A DNA stretch of 64,000 nucleotides from PVC group bacterium. Its GTDB lineage: Bacteria > Verrucomicrobiota > Kiritimatiellia > CAIKKV01. The stretch is from the NCBI GenBank assembly GCA_945898015.1, contig CAMDGM010000002.1, positions 62,001 through 126,000 on the forward strand. The letters run 5' to 3'. Position 1 is the first letter of the stretch. Each line of letters opens with the position of its first letter. Shown one piece after another: positions 28,890 to 40,932 of the stretch. A program made the translations under genes and the position numbers. The notes under the pieces are model-generated. The model was not told where the DNA came from and searched no databases. It was given only the letters and a program-made list of their open reading frames with translations.

Positions 28890-30839
28890 ATGAACTTTTT
28901 CGCGCTTCAGGAGCGGGCCCGGCAACGGACGGGTCAACTGATCTTCTTCTACGGTTTGGCCGTGGCGTTGATCGTGGTCGTGATTTATTTTGTCATGGGC
29001 TTTGCCTTCGGCCGTTTCTATGCCGACGAGGCGGAGATTGCCACGTTCTGGATCCCGGACCTGTTCTTCTACACGGCGGTGGGCGTGCTGGGCGTGATCG
29101 GACTCGGCACGCTTTATCAGGTTTCCGCCCTGTCCTCGGGCGGGTCGGCGGTGGCTGAAATGCTGGGTGGCCGGCTGATTCCGGCCCAGACGCGCGATCC
29201 GCTGGAGCGGCGCTTCCTGAATGTGGTGGAGGAGATGGCGCTGGCCTCCGGCATTCCGGTGCCCAAGGCCTATGTGCTCGATGAGGAAGCGGGAATCAAC
29301 GCGTTCGCGGCCGGGGTCTCCACGAGCAACGCCGTGGTGGCGGTGACCCGCGGGTGCCTGCAAACGCTGAATCGCGACGAGTTGCAGGGCGTGGTGGGTC
29401 ATGAGTTCAGCCATATCCTGAACGGCGATATGCGCCTTAATTTGAGGCTCATCGGGGTGTTGTACGGCATCCTTCTGGTCAGCCTCATTGGGTACGGCAT
29501 GTTCCGCATGGCCGGGGTGTTTGGCGGTGAGCGCCGTTCCTCCCGCGACAGCAAGAACGGCGGCGGCGCCGCGCTGGCCATCATGCTGGCCGGCCTGGCG
29601 ATCTGGCTGATCGGCTATATTGGTGTCTTTTTTGCCAACCTGATCAAAAGCGCGGTGTCGCGCGAGCGGGAATACCTGGCCGATGCTTCGGCCGTGCAGT
29701 TTACCCGTAATCCCTCGGGGCTGGGTGGCGCGTTGAAGAAAATCGGGGCGCTGGCGGCGGGGTCCCGCCTGGACAGTCCCCGGGCCAGCCAGGCCAGCCA
29801 TCTGTTCTTTGCCAACGGGTTGGCGGGCGGCTGGCTCAGCCTGCTGGCCACCCATCCGCCCCTGATCGAGCGCATCCGCCGCATCGATCCTGAATTTAAG
29901 GGGAGCTTTGACGGGATCCGGGTGGATCAATCCGCAGCGGCGGAGCCGGCCCGCCGGCCCGCCGGCGTGGCGGCCTTTGCCGGGGCGACGGCCGGCGTGG
30001 CGGCCCGAGGGGTGTCGCTGGATTCCTTGTCCGGCCAGGTGGGCTCCCAGGGCAGTGACTATCTGGTCTTTGTGCGCCAGTTCGTGACCGCGCTTCCGGG
30101 GCCTTTGCGCGAGGCGTTGCACGATGTGCCGGAGGCGAGAGCCGTGGCGTTTTCTCTGCTGCTGTCGGCCGAGGGCCGCATGCGCGATCAGCAGCTGGGC
30201 ATTTTGCAAAGCCGGTGCGGGGCGCCCTGCCGCGAGCGGGTCGAGGCCATGGTGCCGCTCGTCGGGCAGGTTCCGCGGAACGGGCTCCTGCCGCTGGGCG
30301 ATCTGGCCCTGAGTACCCTGCGGCAAATGCCGAAGGACGAATACGAGACGTTCCGGAGCACGGCCATGGCGCTGACCGCGGCGGACGAGCGGATCGATCT
30401 TTTCGAGTACGCCTTCCTGCGCATGATGGTGCGTCGTCTGGATATGGCGTTCGGACGCGGGCGGAAAGCCGGCGCCCTGATTACGCGCCTGGCGGAGGTG
30501 CGTCCGGAATGCGAGGCGCTGCTGGGCGGATTGGCCCGCTTCGGGCAGGCCGAGGAATCCGGCGCGGGACGGGCCTTCGCGGCCGCCATGAAAAAGCTGT
30601 TTCCCGGCGCCCCGGCGGCGCTGCCGGCGGCGGATCACTGCACGCTGAAAAGCGTGGATGAGGCTCTGGCCCGACTGGCCGATTTGAGGCCCGCCCTCAA
30701 GGAGAGCGTGCTGGATGCCTGTGGCCTGTGCGCGGGTGCGGACGGCTCCGTGACCGTGGCGGAGGCGGACCTGCTTCGCGCGGTGGCGGATTCCCTCGAT
30801 TGTCCGGTGCCGCCTCTTTCGTTGAAGGCCGTGGCCTGA
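28890..30839 (+). CDS. M48 family zinc metalloprotease with long C-terminal extension
   Basis: A 649-residue protein. Two N-terminal transmembrane segments (about 17-40 and 52-75) precede the zinc motif VVGHEFSHILN (His171, Glu172, His175), two further hydrophobic stretches, and the SREREYLADASAVQF helix with the third ligand Glu. This is the HtpX-like protease domain, about 350 residues. Residues ~380-649 are an added helical region (RMRDQQLGILQ, ADERIDLFEYAFLRMM, GADGSVTVAEADLLRAVAD) resembling TerB-like folds. It is probably in an operon with lemA. Confidence 0.85.
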   Translation: MNFFALQERARQRTGQLIFFYGLAVALIVVVIYFVMGFAFGRFYADEAEIATFWIPDLFFYTAVGVLGVIGLGTLYQVSALSSGGSAVAEMLGGRLIPAQTRDPLERRFLNVVEEMALASGIPVPKAYVLDEEAGINAFAAGVSTSNAVVAVTRGCLQTLNRDELQGVVGHEFSHILNGDMRLNLRLIGVLYGILLVSLIGYGMFRMAGVFGGERRSSRDSKNGGGAALAIMLAGLAIWLIGYIGVFFANLIKSAVSREREYLADASAVQFTRNPSGLGGALKKIGALAAGSRLDSPRASQASHLFFANGLAGGWLSLLATHPPLIERIRRIDPEFKGSFDGIRVDQSAAAEPARRPAGVAAFAGATAGVAARGVSLDSLSGQVGSQGSDYLVFVRQFVTALPGPLREALHDVPEARAVAFSLLLSAEGRMRDQQLGILQSRCGAPCRERVEAMVPLVGQVPRNGLLPLGDLALSTLRQMPKDEYETFRSTAMALTAADERIDLFEYAFLRMMVRRLDMAFGRGRKAGALITRLAEVRPECEALLGGLARFGQAEESGAGRAFAAAMKKLFPGAPAALPAADHCTLKSVDEALARLADLRPALKESVLDACGLCAGADGSVTVAEADLLRAVADSLDCPVPPLSLKAVA

Positions 30840-30843
30840 TCCG

Positions 30844-33141
<2,298 letters not shown>

Positions 33142-33312
33142 GATGAACGACTCCTTGGCTCCCGGATAAAGAACCTTTTTAGTCGGACTGGGGCGGGATC
33201 ACAAGAGAAAAGAGCGGCGGGGCCAATATCCGCACTGATAGATGGCTGACTTGGCCGGGCGGTTATGCTAGTGTGGAAACAAGTCGGGCACGGAGTCCGG
33301 CAGGAGGCGATG

Positions 33313-33747
33313 ATGGGAAAGCCCACGGCGGTCATTCTGGGACGGAGCGAGGCGCGCCAGGCATTGAAGCTACCGCTCGTAGCCGCGCGCATTTCCGCGG
33401 GGTTCCCTTCGGGGATGGAGGACTTCATCGAGCGCAAGATCGATCTTAACGAGATGCTCGTGACGCACCAGGCCTCCACCTATTTCATCCGCGTCCAGGG
33501 CGACTCCATGACCGGCGCGGGCATCCAGGATGGCGACATCCTGATCGTGGACCGCTCGGTGGAGCCGGATAACGGCAAGATTGTGATTGCCGTGCTCGAC
33601 GGCGAGCTCACCGTCAAGCGCATCCGCCGTCGCGGCAGCCGGATTTTTCTCCATCCCGAAAATCCGAAATTCGCGCCCCTCGAGGTCACGGCCGAGACGG
33701 CCTTCGAGGTCTGGGGCGTGGTGATGCACGTCATCCACAAGGTGTGA
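33313..33747 (+). CDS. umuD: UmuD-like S24 peptidase (LexA-type self-cleaving)
   Basis: A 144-residue protein. ATG 33313 has AGGAGG five bases upstream. The self-cleavage site is Ala29-Gly30 (RISAGFPSG). The catalytic pair is Ser65 ([13 protein letters not shown]) and Lys102 ([10 protein letters not shown]). The spacing equals E. coli UmuD (24/60/97 there). After RecA-stimulated cleavage it partners UmuC in translesion synthesis. It is followed by umuC seven bases later. I found no clear LexA box in the upstream gap. Confidence 0.93.
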   Translation: MGKPTAVILGRSEARQALKLPLVAARISAGFPSGMEDFIERKIDLNEMLVTHQASTYFIRVQGDSMTGAGIQDGDILIVDRSVEPDNGKIVIAVLDGELTVKRIRRRGSRIFLHPENPKFAPLEVTAETAFEVWGVVMHVIHKV

Positions 33748-33754
33748 GGCCGGC

Positions 33755-35023
33755 ATGATCGCCCTGGTGGACTGCAATAGTTTTTATGTGTCCTGCGAGC
33801 GGGTCTTCCGCCCGTCGCTTGAGGGCCGGGCGGTGCTGGCCCTCTCCAACAACGACGGTTGTGTAGTTTCCCGTTCGCGCGAGGCCAAGGCGCTGGGCGT
33901 GCAGGTCGGCCAGCCCTATTTCGAGGTCGCCGGAATCGTTGCCGCCCACGATGGCGTGGCGCTGTCTTCCAACTTCACGCTCTACGCCGACATGTCCCAC
34001 CGCGTCATGCGCACGCTCGACCGGTTTTCGCCGAGCGTGCTGGTGTATTCCATTGACGAGGCGTTCCTTGAGCTGCCGCCCGCGGCGGTCGCGGCGCCGG
34101 CGGATTGGGCGCGCGAGATCCGGCGGATCGTGAAGCGCGACACCGGCATTCCGGTCTCCGTGGGCGTGGCGTCGACCTGCGCGCTGGCCAAGCTGGCGAA
34201 CGACCGCGCCAAGAACGCGCCTGACGGCGTGTGCGTGTTTGGCGACCAGGCGGCAGTGGAGGCCGAGCTGGCGCGCACGCCGCTGGAGGATATCTGGGGC
34301 ATCGGCCCGCGGCTGGGCGCCCGCTTGCGGCTGGCGGGGCTCGTGACTGCGCTGCAGTTTGCGCAGGCGTCCGACGATTGGTTGCGCCGGCTGATGTCGG
34401 TGGTGGAGGTGCGGCTGGCGTGGGAGTTGCGGGGCACGCCCTGCCTGGACCCGGGCGACGTGCGAACGGTGCGCAAGACCATGGTTTGTTCGCGCACCTT
34501 CGCGCAGGCCACGATGAAGTTCGAGATGTTGCGCGAGTCCGTGGCGTCCTATACGGCGCGTGTGGCCGAGCGGCTGAGGGAGCAGGGATCCCAGGCGGGA
34601 TTGCTTCAGGTGGGGATTTCAACCGGCTATTTCGGGCCGGCGGCGGAGACGTATTCCAACCGTGTTCTGGTGCGGCTCGACCAGCCTACCGATTATACGC
34701 CGGCGCTGACGGCGGAGGCGGTGGAGGGCTTGCGGTCGATTTTCAAGGGCGGGTATTTGTACAAGCGGGCGGAGGTCATGCTGGCCGAGCTGTCGGACAA
34801 GCATGTGCGGCAGCCCGATCTGTTCCGGCCGGAGGATCCGGTTGCGTTGGCGAAACAGGACCGGCTGATGACGGCCATGGACCGGTTGAACGCGGAGTTC
34901 GGGCGGGATGCGGTGCGGGTGGGGTCGAGCGGGTACCGGCGGATGGCGAAGCTGCGGCAGGCCAACCGCTCGCCGCGCTACACGACGCACTGGGACGAGT
35001 TGCCGGTGGCGAAGGCGTGCTGA
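33755..35023 (+). CDS. umuC: UmuC, catalytic subunit of translesion DNA polymerase V
   Basis: A 422-residue protein, the same length as E. coli UmuC. It starts [16 protein letters not shown] (first catalytic Asp), continues [17 protein letters not shown] and [11 protein letters not shown] (Asp-Glu pair), has the helix-hairpin-helix [13 protein letters not shown], then the little-finger and UmuC C-terminal domains. It performs error-prone bypass of DNA lesions with UmuD'. It forms an operon with umuD. Confidence 0.95.
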   Translation: MIALVDCNSFYVSCERVFRPSLEGRAVLALSNNDGCVVSRSREAKALGVQVGQPYFEVAGIVAAHDGVALSSNFTLYADMSHRVMRTLDRFSPSVLVYSIDEAFLELPPAAVAAPADWAREIRRIVKRDTGIPVSVGVASTCALAKLANDRAKNAPDGVCVFGDQAAVEAELARTPLEDIWGIGPRLGARLRLAGLVTALQFAQASDDWLRRLMSVVEVRLAWELRGTPCLDPGDVRTVRKTMVCSRTFAQATMKFEMLRESVASYTARVAERLREQGSQAGLLQVGISTGYFGPAAETYSNRVLVRLDQPTDYTPALTAEAVEGLRSIFKGGYLYKRAEVMLAELSDKHVRQPDLFRPEDPVALAKQDRLMTAMDRLNAEFGRDAVRVGSSGYRRMAKLRQANRSPRYTTHWDELPVAKAC

Positions 35024-35102
35024 TGGGTGTCTTGCAGATCCGTCGGGTTTGGTCTCTTTTGGAGGGCGCCGCGCCGTCGGCGCCGCATGGCGGGTGGTTG
35101 AC

Positions 35103-36338
35103 TTATGACCCGGCCGGAGAAGCTTGTCGCTTCGCGATGATTTCCAAAACGGTTTTGAGTAGCATGATGTCGGTCGGGTAAAGTCCGGTCGGCGCGGCGA
35201 GGGTCTGGTGTACCCGGTCGGCCATGAGGGCCAGGGCCGAGGCCGGTGTCTTTGGATTCCTGGCTATTCCGAGCAACGGCCCCGGTTTTATTGTACGAGA
35301 AACCATATCCGACAGGGCGGTGGGCGTGATGTTGGGATTCTTGGCCAGCCGCCAAAATATGGCATCGTCGACACCAAATTCAGGAGGCAGGTGGAGGATT
35401 GACTCGAGCAGGGAACTTGGTGCCGCCGGACATTCGGCAACCTCGTTCAGTCCGCCCGTTGTCGTGTGCGGGATATAGCGGGAGATGATGGTGTTGCACG
35501 CCGTGATTAGGGCGTTTGACGGTGCCTGGTGATTGCGCAGAACCAGTATCGCCAGGTCCGGATCACGGGCTGCCAGAGGCTGAAGAATCGAATCCGATGA
35601 AGAGGGGTTACTGCAAAGCGCCTGATGGATAGCCGGGTTGTTGGTTTGGGACAGTTGTTCCAAAAGGGCCGGAGGGGCATTGGTGTTGGCGGCCAGTTCG
35701 ACAAGCGACAAGCTCCGATCTGCAAGCTGCTGCAGGATGGCGGCGGGTGTCGCACTATTACCGGCCAGAGCGCGAATGCCAAGGACGGAACCTTGATCGA
35801 TCAGTGCCTGCGCCACCTCGGCGTTGACCAGACGGCTGCCTCCGATCCTCGCGGCGCTGATCCCGCTCCGGGCCAGAAAGAGCAATTTCTCCTGCCGAAG
35901 AGGCGCTGGCATTGCTGCCAAAGTCGAAACATAGACCATATCCCCAAACCTCGAATCGTACGTGCGATGGAACTTAACCAGCGTCGGCGTGGGCGCGGAA
36001 TAGATGGCGTTGAAGCAAAACCGGTAACGCCGGTACCAGTACAAATCGTAGGGGAGAAGCACGGTGTCCGTGACCAACGAGAACGGGAGATCGAGCGGAA
36101 GGCAACAGGGCATGCAATCTGTGCCGTCGTTGTAGCCCAGAGCGGGGCCTAAGTTCATGCTCCAGGGAAGATCGTTTTCGTTAAAGTCCTGTGTTGTTGA
36201 AGGATAGAGGTGGGGGCGAGACCTATAAGCGGGTCGCTCACGGGACTGCAGGCTCGCGCATCCGCTGACGCCGAGGAGACCGAGCAGAAGCATGAGCACC
36301 GCAAGTGGCACGCGCCGCGAAAGCAGATGGACGGGCAT
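35103..36338 (-). CDS. YceK/YidQ-type lipoprotein with leucine-rich-variant repeats
   Basis: A 411-residue protein. ATG 36338 has GAGG nine bases upstream. A type II signal peptide ends in LGVSGC. Residues ~70-110 (DLPFSLVTDTVLLPYDLYWY) match the YceK/YidQ (DUF1375) family of small outer-membrane lipoproteins. The remaining ~250 residues are repeats of the type LAANTNAPPALLEQLSQTNN, about 25-30 residues each, like leucine-rich repeat variants. The combination is unusual for a YceK protein. Role unknown; the repeat part is probably a periplasmic binding surface. Confidence 0.75.
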   Translation of the reverse strand: MPVHLLSRRVPLAVLMLLLGLLGVSGCASLQSRERPAYRSRPHLYPSTTQDFNENDLPWSMNLGPALGYNDGTDCMPCCLPLDLPFSLVTDTVLLPYDLYWYRRYRFCFNAIYSAPTPTLVKFHRTYDSRFGDMVYVSTLAAMPAPLRQEKLLFLARSGISAARIGGSRLVNAEVAQALIDQGSVLGIRALAGNSATPAAILQQLADRSLSLVELAANTNAPPALLEQLSQTNNPAIHQALCSNPSSSDSILQPLAARDPDLAILVLRNHQAPSNALITACNTIISRYIPHTTTGGLNEVAECPAAPSSLLESILHLPPEFGVDDAIFWRLAKNPNITPTALSDMVSRTIKPGPLLGIARNPKTPASALALMADRVHQTLAAPTGLYPTDIMLLKTVLEIIAKRQASPAGS

Positions 36339-36386
36339 GACTCTTGACCTCAAGTTGCGAGTCCTTTTCAGAAGGGGAAGGGAGCC

Positions 36387-37184
36387 CTATTTTATGACGC
36401 TCGATTTTTCGACGGCACGGAGCGTGGCGGCGCGGTCCTGCGTGAGATCGGCGGTGCCGAAGGAGGCGCTTTCGGTCGGGAGGTAGAGGTGCAGCCAGTC
36501 GTGCACCGTATCCGCCGCTAGAACGCCTTGGGTCATGTCAAAGGCCAGCACGTGTCCGCCGCCTGACTGGTCGTCGGCCAGAAAATGCAGGTGGTAGCCG
36601 GGCACGTTCACGCCTTTGACAAAGGGAGGAGCCCGGAATCCGATCAGGGTACCGCAGACATTGGTAAAGGAAAAGACGGGCTGGGTTTTGGTCACGTCCG
36701 CGAGCGGGGGATAGGGTTTGTGCTGGGCCGGGACGCTGCGCGTCTGGACGCGGGAGAAGACACCTCGCACGCGGAAGGCGCAGAAGCGATTGGGCTGGGG
36801 GACGAGGGTGTCGATTCGGGCTTCAAGCCCTTTCAGGTCGGTCGAGTTTGGGATGGTATCGCGGGTGTCGGGAACGAAGGTCGTGACGCAGGCAAACGGG
36901 GTCCGCTCGGAAAGGGCGGGCCGATAGACCCGGCCGTCGGCCCGGACCTTGTAAAAGGAGCCGTCGAGGAGCAGCATCTCGCCATCCAGTCCCTCGAACG
37001 TGCCGATGCCGAAGTCGCCGTAGGTGCGCAAGGTTTTGAGGGACATGTGCCCGTCGTAGACGCCGGTCAGCAGGGCGTCGATGGTGGCGACCTGCGTGAT
37101 GCCGTTCGTGGATGGGGTCTGGCATCCGGCGGCGAGAACCGCCAGGACCATGGGAAAGACAACGGATAATCGTTTGTGGAGCAT
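36387..37184 (-). CDS. budA: Alpha-acetolactate decarboxylase with lipoprotein signal
   Basis: A 265-residue protein with a lipoprotein signal (VLAVLAAGC, Cys21) and then the full ALDC fold. Zinc-binding histidines are visible in PGYHLHFLADDQSGGGHVL (His198, His200, His211). GDFGIGTFEGLDGEM and the FxxRVRGVFSRV strand match BudA/AlsD. The reaction is acetolactate to acetoin, releasing CO2. ALDC is usually cytoplasmic, so lipid anchoring is notable, although exported forms are known. No acetolactate synthase gene lies nearby. Confidence 0.87.
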   Translation of the reverse strand: MLHKRLSVVFPMVLAVLAAGCQTPSTNGITQVATIDALLTGVYDGHMSLKTLRTYGDFGIGTFEGLDGEMLLLDGSFYKVRADGRVYRPALSERTPFACVTTFVPDTRDTIPNSTDLKGLEARIDTLVPQPNRFCAFRVRGVFSRVQTRSVPAQHKPYPPLADVTKTQPVFSFTNVCGTLIGFRAPPFVKGVNVPGYHLHFLADDQSGGGHVLAFDMTQGVLAADTVHDWLHLYLPTESASFGTADLTQDRAATLRAVEKSSVIK

Positions 37185-37225
37185 GGTTGAAAAATAGCAG
37201 GTCTTCCGGCTTCTGTCCGCACTTA

Positions 37226-37687
37226 TTAACGGGGCCTGCGGGGCGCCTGTTTCAGGAGCAGGCTCAGGGCGGTTTCGGGTGTGCAGGTCTGCACTTCGCG
37301 CGGCGCGCGATGAAGCTGTTCGCGGTCCAGGGTGACCAGCGTGGCGTCATATAGGGCGGCCACGGTGACATACAGGGCATCGGCGCCGCGCAGGGAGCAG
37401 GTAGCCGCCATTTGCGCCGCTCGTTCCGCCAGCGGTTCATCCACCGATACCAGGGTCAGGCGTGGAAGGGCCAGGAGGGCGGTCGCATATTCCAGCGCCT
37501 CGGCGGCGCTGTGGCCGGCCCGGCGGAGCGCGGCCGCCGTTTCCACGGGCAGGATGGCGGGCTCCACGAGGGGCGTGCCGCTGTTGCGCAGGGCGGCCAG
37601 AAGGGCCCGACTGGCGGCAAAGCCGGGTTCCGGGCTCCGGCAGGCCGCCACAAAAAGGCTGGCATCGAGCGTCAGCAGCAGGGCCAT
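37226..37687 (-). CDS. vapC: PIN-domain toxin (VapC-like)
   Basis: A 153-residue protein. The PIN acidic residues are visible: TLDASLFVAA (first Asp), EPAILPVETAAA (Glu), RGADALYVTVAAL (Asp) and LVTLDREQL (Asp). It is probably a Mg-dependent RNase toxin. Its ATG starts one base after the stop of the Phd-type antitoxin gene, giving the usual antitoxin-first order. Confidence 0.82.
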   Translation of the reverse strand: MALLLTLDASLFVAACRSPEPGFAASRALLAALRNSGTPLVEPAILPVETAAALRRAGHSAAEALEYATALLALPRLTLVSVDEPLAERAAQMAATCSLRGADALYVTVAALYDATLVTLDREQLHRAPREVQTCTPETALSLLLKQAPRRPR

Positions 37688-37688
37688 A

Positions 37689-37949
37689 TCACCGCCTCAT
37701 GTCGCTCAGTTCGCGGACGGCGGATTTCCGGCTTCCGCGGCTGGCGTTCATCCGGTCGGCCAGCGCCTCCAGACGCGCCCATCCGCCCGGTCTGCCGGCC
37801 CTGTCCGCCGGAACGAGATGATCGGGCGGGGCCAGGATGCCGACGGGCTTGCCGCGCCGGGTGATGGTGTAGACGGCATGGCCCTCGGCCAGATTCCGCA
37901 CCAGAGCCGATGCGTTCTTTTTCAGTTCTCGAATGCCGATGTCTTTCAT
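37689..37949 (-). CDS. Phd/YefM-type antitoxin
   Basis: An 86-residue protein. IGIRELKKNASALVRNLAEG then YTITRRGKPVGIL is the Phd/YefM DNA-binding N-terminus (a short helix and a beta-strand pair). The C-terminal part is basic and would bind the PIN toxin. It lies 28 bp downstream of a palindrome that is its likely operator. Confidence 0.82.
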   Translation of the reverse strand: MKDIGIRELKKNASALVRNLAEGHAVYTITRRGKPVGILAPPDHLVPADRAGRPGGWARLEALADRMNASRGSRKSAVRELSDMRR

Positions 37950-37977
37950 GGCGTGCGTTTTAAGCCCTTTCAGGAGA

Positions 37978-37995
37978 TAGTCACATAAGTGACTA
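37978..37995 (-). promoter_or_regulatory. Palindromic operator of the Phd/PIN operon
   Basis: TAGTCAC and GTGACTA arms flank ATAA at 37978-37995, 28 bp upstream of the antitoxin ATG. On the minus strand a TTGACT -35-like box lies just upstream, and a weak -10 (GACTAT) overlaps the palindrome, so bound antitoxin would block transcription. A second, shorter dyad (GACT-ACATC-AGTC) lies alongside. Confidence 0.55.
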
Positions 37996-38054
37996 CATCA
38001 GTCAAGCCCATGCTTGTCCGTGAATTCTCCTGTTTCTCGTGTGAGCCCTGCTTC

Positions 38055-39692
38055 TTAGCGCAGCCCGGCGCGGCAGCGGCGGATGAGGGCGTTGGTGGAG
38101 CTGTCGTGTTTGAGCGCGGGTTCGGCTTTTGCATCGAGTTCCGCCAGGACTTTTCCGGCCAGGACTTTTCCAAGCTGCACGCCCCACTGATCGAACGAAT
38201 AGACATCCCACAGCACGCCCTGCACGAAAATCTTGTGCTCATACAGGGCGATGAGCGCGCCGAGCGAGAAGGGGGTGAGCGACTCCGCCAGCAGCGTGTT
38301 GGTGGGCCTGTTGCCCTCGAATGTCTTGAACGGAACCAGCGCTTCGGGCGTCTTCTCGGCGCGTACCTCGTCTGCCGTTTTCCCGAACGCCAGCGCTTCG
38401 GTCTGGGCCACCAGGTTGGCCATGAAGGCAGCGTGATGGCTGCGGACCCGCGGATCGGCATGGGGCTGGGTGAAGCCGATGAAGTCGGCGGGGATCAACT
38501 TGGTGCCCTGGTGCAGGAGCTGGTAGAAGGCGTGCTGGCCGTTCGTGCCGGGTTCGCCCCAGATCACGGGCCCCGTCTGCCAGGCCACGCGGCGGCCCTG
38601 CTTGTCCGTGCTCTTGCCGTTGCTTTCCATGTCGCCCTGCTGGAAGTAGGCGGGGAACCGGCTGAGATACTGGCTGTAGGGCAGGAGCGCGTGGGTTTCC
38701 GCGCCGAAGAAGTTGTTGTACCAGAGGCCGATCAGTCCGAGCAGCACGGGCAGGTTGCGCTCGAAGGGCGTTTCGGCGAAATGCCGGTCCATGGCGTGGA
38801 ATCCGTCGAGCAGCTCCAGGAAGCGCTCGGGGCCGATGGCCAGCATGACGGGCAGGCCGATGGCCGAGCAGAGCGAGTAGCGGCCGCCAACCCAGTCCCA
38901 GAATCCGAACATGTTGGCCGGATCGATGCCGAACTTGACGACCTCGGCTTCGGCGGTGGAGACAGCCACGAAATGCCGGGCCACGGCTGCGGGATCCTGG
39001 AGCGCACGCAGGCACCACGCACGGGCGGTGGCGGCGTTCAGCATGGTCTCCTGCGTGGTGAATGTTTTGGACGCCACGATGAACAGCGTTTCGGCCGGAT
39101 CGAGGTCCTGCGTCTGCTCGTGGAAGTGCGCGCCATCCACGTTGGAGACGAAGCGGACGATCAGGTTGCGGGCGGAATAGAGGCGGAGCGCCTCGTAGGC
39201 CATGACGGGGCCGAGGTCGGAGCCGCCGATGCCGATGTTGACGATGGCGCGGATGGGTTTTCCGGTGTAGCCGAGCCAGGCGCCGGCGCGGACCTGGCGG
39301 GTGAAGGCGGCCATGCGGTCGAGCACCTGGTTGATGCCGGGCATGACGTCCTTGCCGTCGACGAGAACGGGGGTGGTGGCGCGGTTGCGGAGCGCGGTGT
39401 GGAGCACGGCCCGGTTTTCGGTGGCGTTGATGGCGTCCCCGCGGAACATGGCGGCGATGGCGGGCGCGAGGCCCTGGGCTTGGGCGAGGGCGACGAGCAG
39501 CCGGAGCGTGTCGTCGGTGAGGCGGTTTTTGGAGTAGTCCAGGTACCAGCCGCAGGCTTCGGTGGTGAGGCGCTCGCCGCGGACGGGATCCCGGGCGAAG
39601 AGGTCGCGCAGGGAGGCGGATCGGAGCGCGTTGGCGTGGGCCTGGAGGGCGGTCCACTCGGGAAGGTCGGTCAGGCGTGGCTTGTCGGGCAT
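38055..39692 (-). CDS. pgi: Glucose-6-phosphate isomerase
   Basis: A 545-residue protein, normal for bacterial Pgi, with AGGAG seven bases before its [21 protein letters not shown], the PGI signature [19 protein letters not shown], and the C-terminal [15 protein letters not shown] are present. It interconverts glucose 6-phosphate and fructose 6-phosphate in glycolysis. Confidence 0.96.
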   Translation of the reverse strand: MPDKPRLTDLPEWTALQAHANALRSASLRDLFARDPVRGERLTTEACGWYLDYSKNRLTDDTLRLLVALAQAQGLAPAIAAMFRGDAINATENRAVLHTALRNRATTPVLVDGKDVMPGINQVLDRMAAFTRQVRAGAWLGYTGKPIRAIVNIGIGGSDLGPVMAYEALRLYSARNLIVRFVSNVDGAHFHEQTQDLDPAETLFIVASKTFTTQETMLNAATARAWCLRALQDPAAVARHFVAVSTAEAEVVKFGIDPANMFGFWDWVGGRYSLCSAIGLPVMLAIGPERFLELLDGFHAMDRHFAETPFERNLPVLLGLIGLWYNNFFGAETHALLPYSQYLSRFPAYFQQGDMESNGKSTDKQGRRVAWQTGPVIWGEPGTNGQHAFYQLLHQGTKLIPADFIGFTQPHADPRVRSHHAAFMANLVAQTEALAFGKTADEVRAEKTPEALVPFKTFEGNRPTNTLLAESLTPFSLGALIALYEHKIFVQGVLWDVYSFDQWGVQLGKVLAGKVLAELDAKAEPALKHDSSTNALIRRCRAGLR

Positions 39693-39818
39693 GGTCGGTC
39701 TCCTGTTCAGTTGAGCCCTAACAGGTTACCGATTGCGGGCTGGCGCACAAGCGAAAAGAGCGGGCCGTAGCTTGTGGGCGGCGGCGTGATGCGGGTTGTT
39801 CCATTTCGCGCGCCGCCC

Positions 39819-40562
39819 TCAATCCTCCACGAGCTCGCCGTCGGTGGTGACGGTGATCACGCGCCAGGGGATGGTTTTGCCGGAGGCGGCCAGGGCCTGC
39901 TGGGTGGCGTGGGCGAGGCCGCCGCAGCAGGGGACCTCCATGCGCAGGACGGTGACGCTTTGGATGTCGTTGTTGGCGAAGATGGCGCCGAGTTTTTCGG
40001 CGTAGTCGGCGTCATCGAGTTTGGGGCAGCCGATGAGGGTGATGCGGCCTTTCATGAACTGGTCGTGGATGCGGGCATAGGCATAGGCGGTGCAGTCGGC
40101 GGCGATCAGCAGCTTGGCCTGGTCGAAGTAGGGGGCTTTGACGGGCACGAGTTGGATCTGGACCGGCCACTGGCGCAATTCGCTGGCGGCGGCGGGGGCG
40201 GTGGACGGGGCGGGGGCGCCCGCGGGGGCGGCACGGTGGAGTGACTTGGCCAGGGTGCCGGGGCATCCGCAGGCGAGCTTGGTCGCTGCGGGGATGGCGG
40301 GGGCGGGTGGGGCGGGATGGGCTTTGGCGGCCTGGGCCTTGGCCACGGCCTTTTCGTCGAAGGCGGCGGCCTCGCGTTCCTCGAGGTGAATGGCGTCGAC
40401 GGGGCACGTGGGGAGGCAGGCCCCGAGCCCGTCGCAATAGGAGTCGGAGACGAGTTTGGCTTTTCCGTTCACGAGCTGGAGTGCGCCCTCGTGGCAGGCG
40501 GTCACGCACTGGCCGCAGCCGTTGCAGGCTTTTTCGTCGATGGTGATCAGGGTCCGCTTCAT
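39819..40562 (-). CDS. 4Fe-4S dicluster ferredoxin-like protein
   Basis: A 247-residue protein with GGAG before its ATG. Two clusters are predicted in the N-terminal 60 residues: CNGCGQCVTAC with a partner Cys, and CDGLGACLPTCPVDAI. An Ala/Pro-rich linker with a CGCPG motif follows. The C-terminal ~130 residues include PVKAPYFDQAKLLIAADCTA and LRMEVPCCGGLAH, the latter rich in Cys. Similar proteins are annotated as iron-sulfur proteins of unknown role in anaerobes. It is probably a cytoplasmic electron-transfer or sensing protein. Confidence 0.82.
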   Translation of the reverse strand: MKRTLITIDEKACNGCGQCVTACHEGALQLVNGKAKLVSDSYCDGLGACLPTCPVDAIHLEEREAAAFDEKAVAKAQAAKAHPAPPAPAIPAATKLACGCPGTLAKSLHRAAPAGAPAPSTAPAAASELRQWPVQIQLVPVKAPYFDQAKLLIAADCTAYAYARIHDQFMKGRITLIGCPKLDDADYAEKLGAIFANNDIQSVTVLRMEVPCCGGLAHATQQALAASGKTIPWRVITVTTDGELVED

Positions 40563-40851
40563 GGTCGCTCCGTCGGTAGGGGTTGAATGCTTTATTTAGG
40601 TATCAGAATACCACAATAGGCGGCCAGGTCAACATTTTTTTTCCCGCAGCGTGGCTGTCTGGTGGGTTAGGTATGCGGACGTGCCAGTCGTGGCCTGATT
40701 GCCCGTCGAGAGCAGCCTGTTGACGCAAACAAGTAACCCCTACGGAAGTGACATGCGCCTCGTCGGGTTTATGAAAAGGCTGAGGTCTCCTTTTGGCTTC
40801 ACTTTGGGCCTGCTGAGCCGTATTCTCACCGTCTGTCAGTAGAGGTGAGGC

Positions 40852-40932
40852 GCCCGGGTGATGGAATGGCAGACATAGGGGACTTAAAATCCCCTGACGC
40901 AAGTCGTGCGGGTTCGAATCCCGCCCCGGGCA
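40852..40932 (+). tRNA. tRNA-Leu (anticodon UAA)
   Basis: An 81-nt class II cloverleaf. Acceptor arms GCCCGGG (40852-40858) and CCCGGGC (40925-40931) pair perfectly, with discriminator A. The anticodon stem GGGGA/TCCCC encloses CTTAAAA with anticodon TAA at 40885-40887. A short variable arm (TGAC-GCAA-GTCG) and T-arm GCGGG-TTCGAAT-CCCGC complete it. CCA is not encoded. It marks the border between backbone and accessory DNA, a common integration point, though I found no att repeat or integrase. Confidence 0.95.

Noticed and set aside
33148-33312. LexA/SOS box upstream of umuD
   Set aside because: No CTG-N10-CAG or other clear dyad was found; the phylum's LexA motif is not known to me.
40563-40851. 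Non-coding RNA or gene between the ferredoxin and tRNA genes
   Set aside because: A 99-codon minus-strand frame crosses the tRNA and shows no motif; no stable RNA fold was evident.
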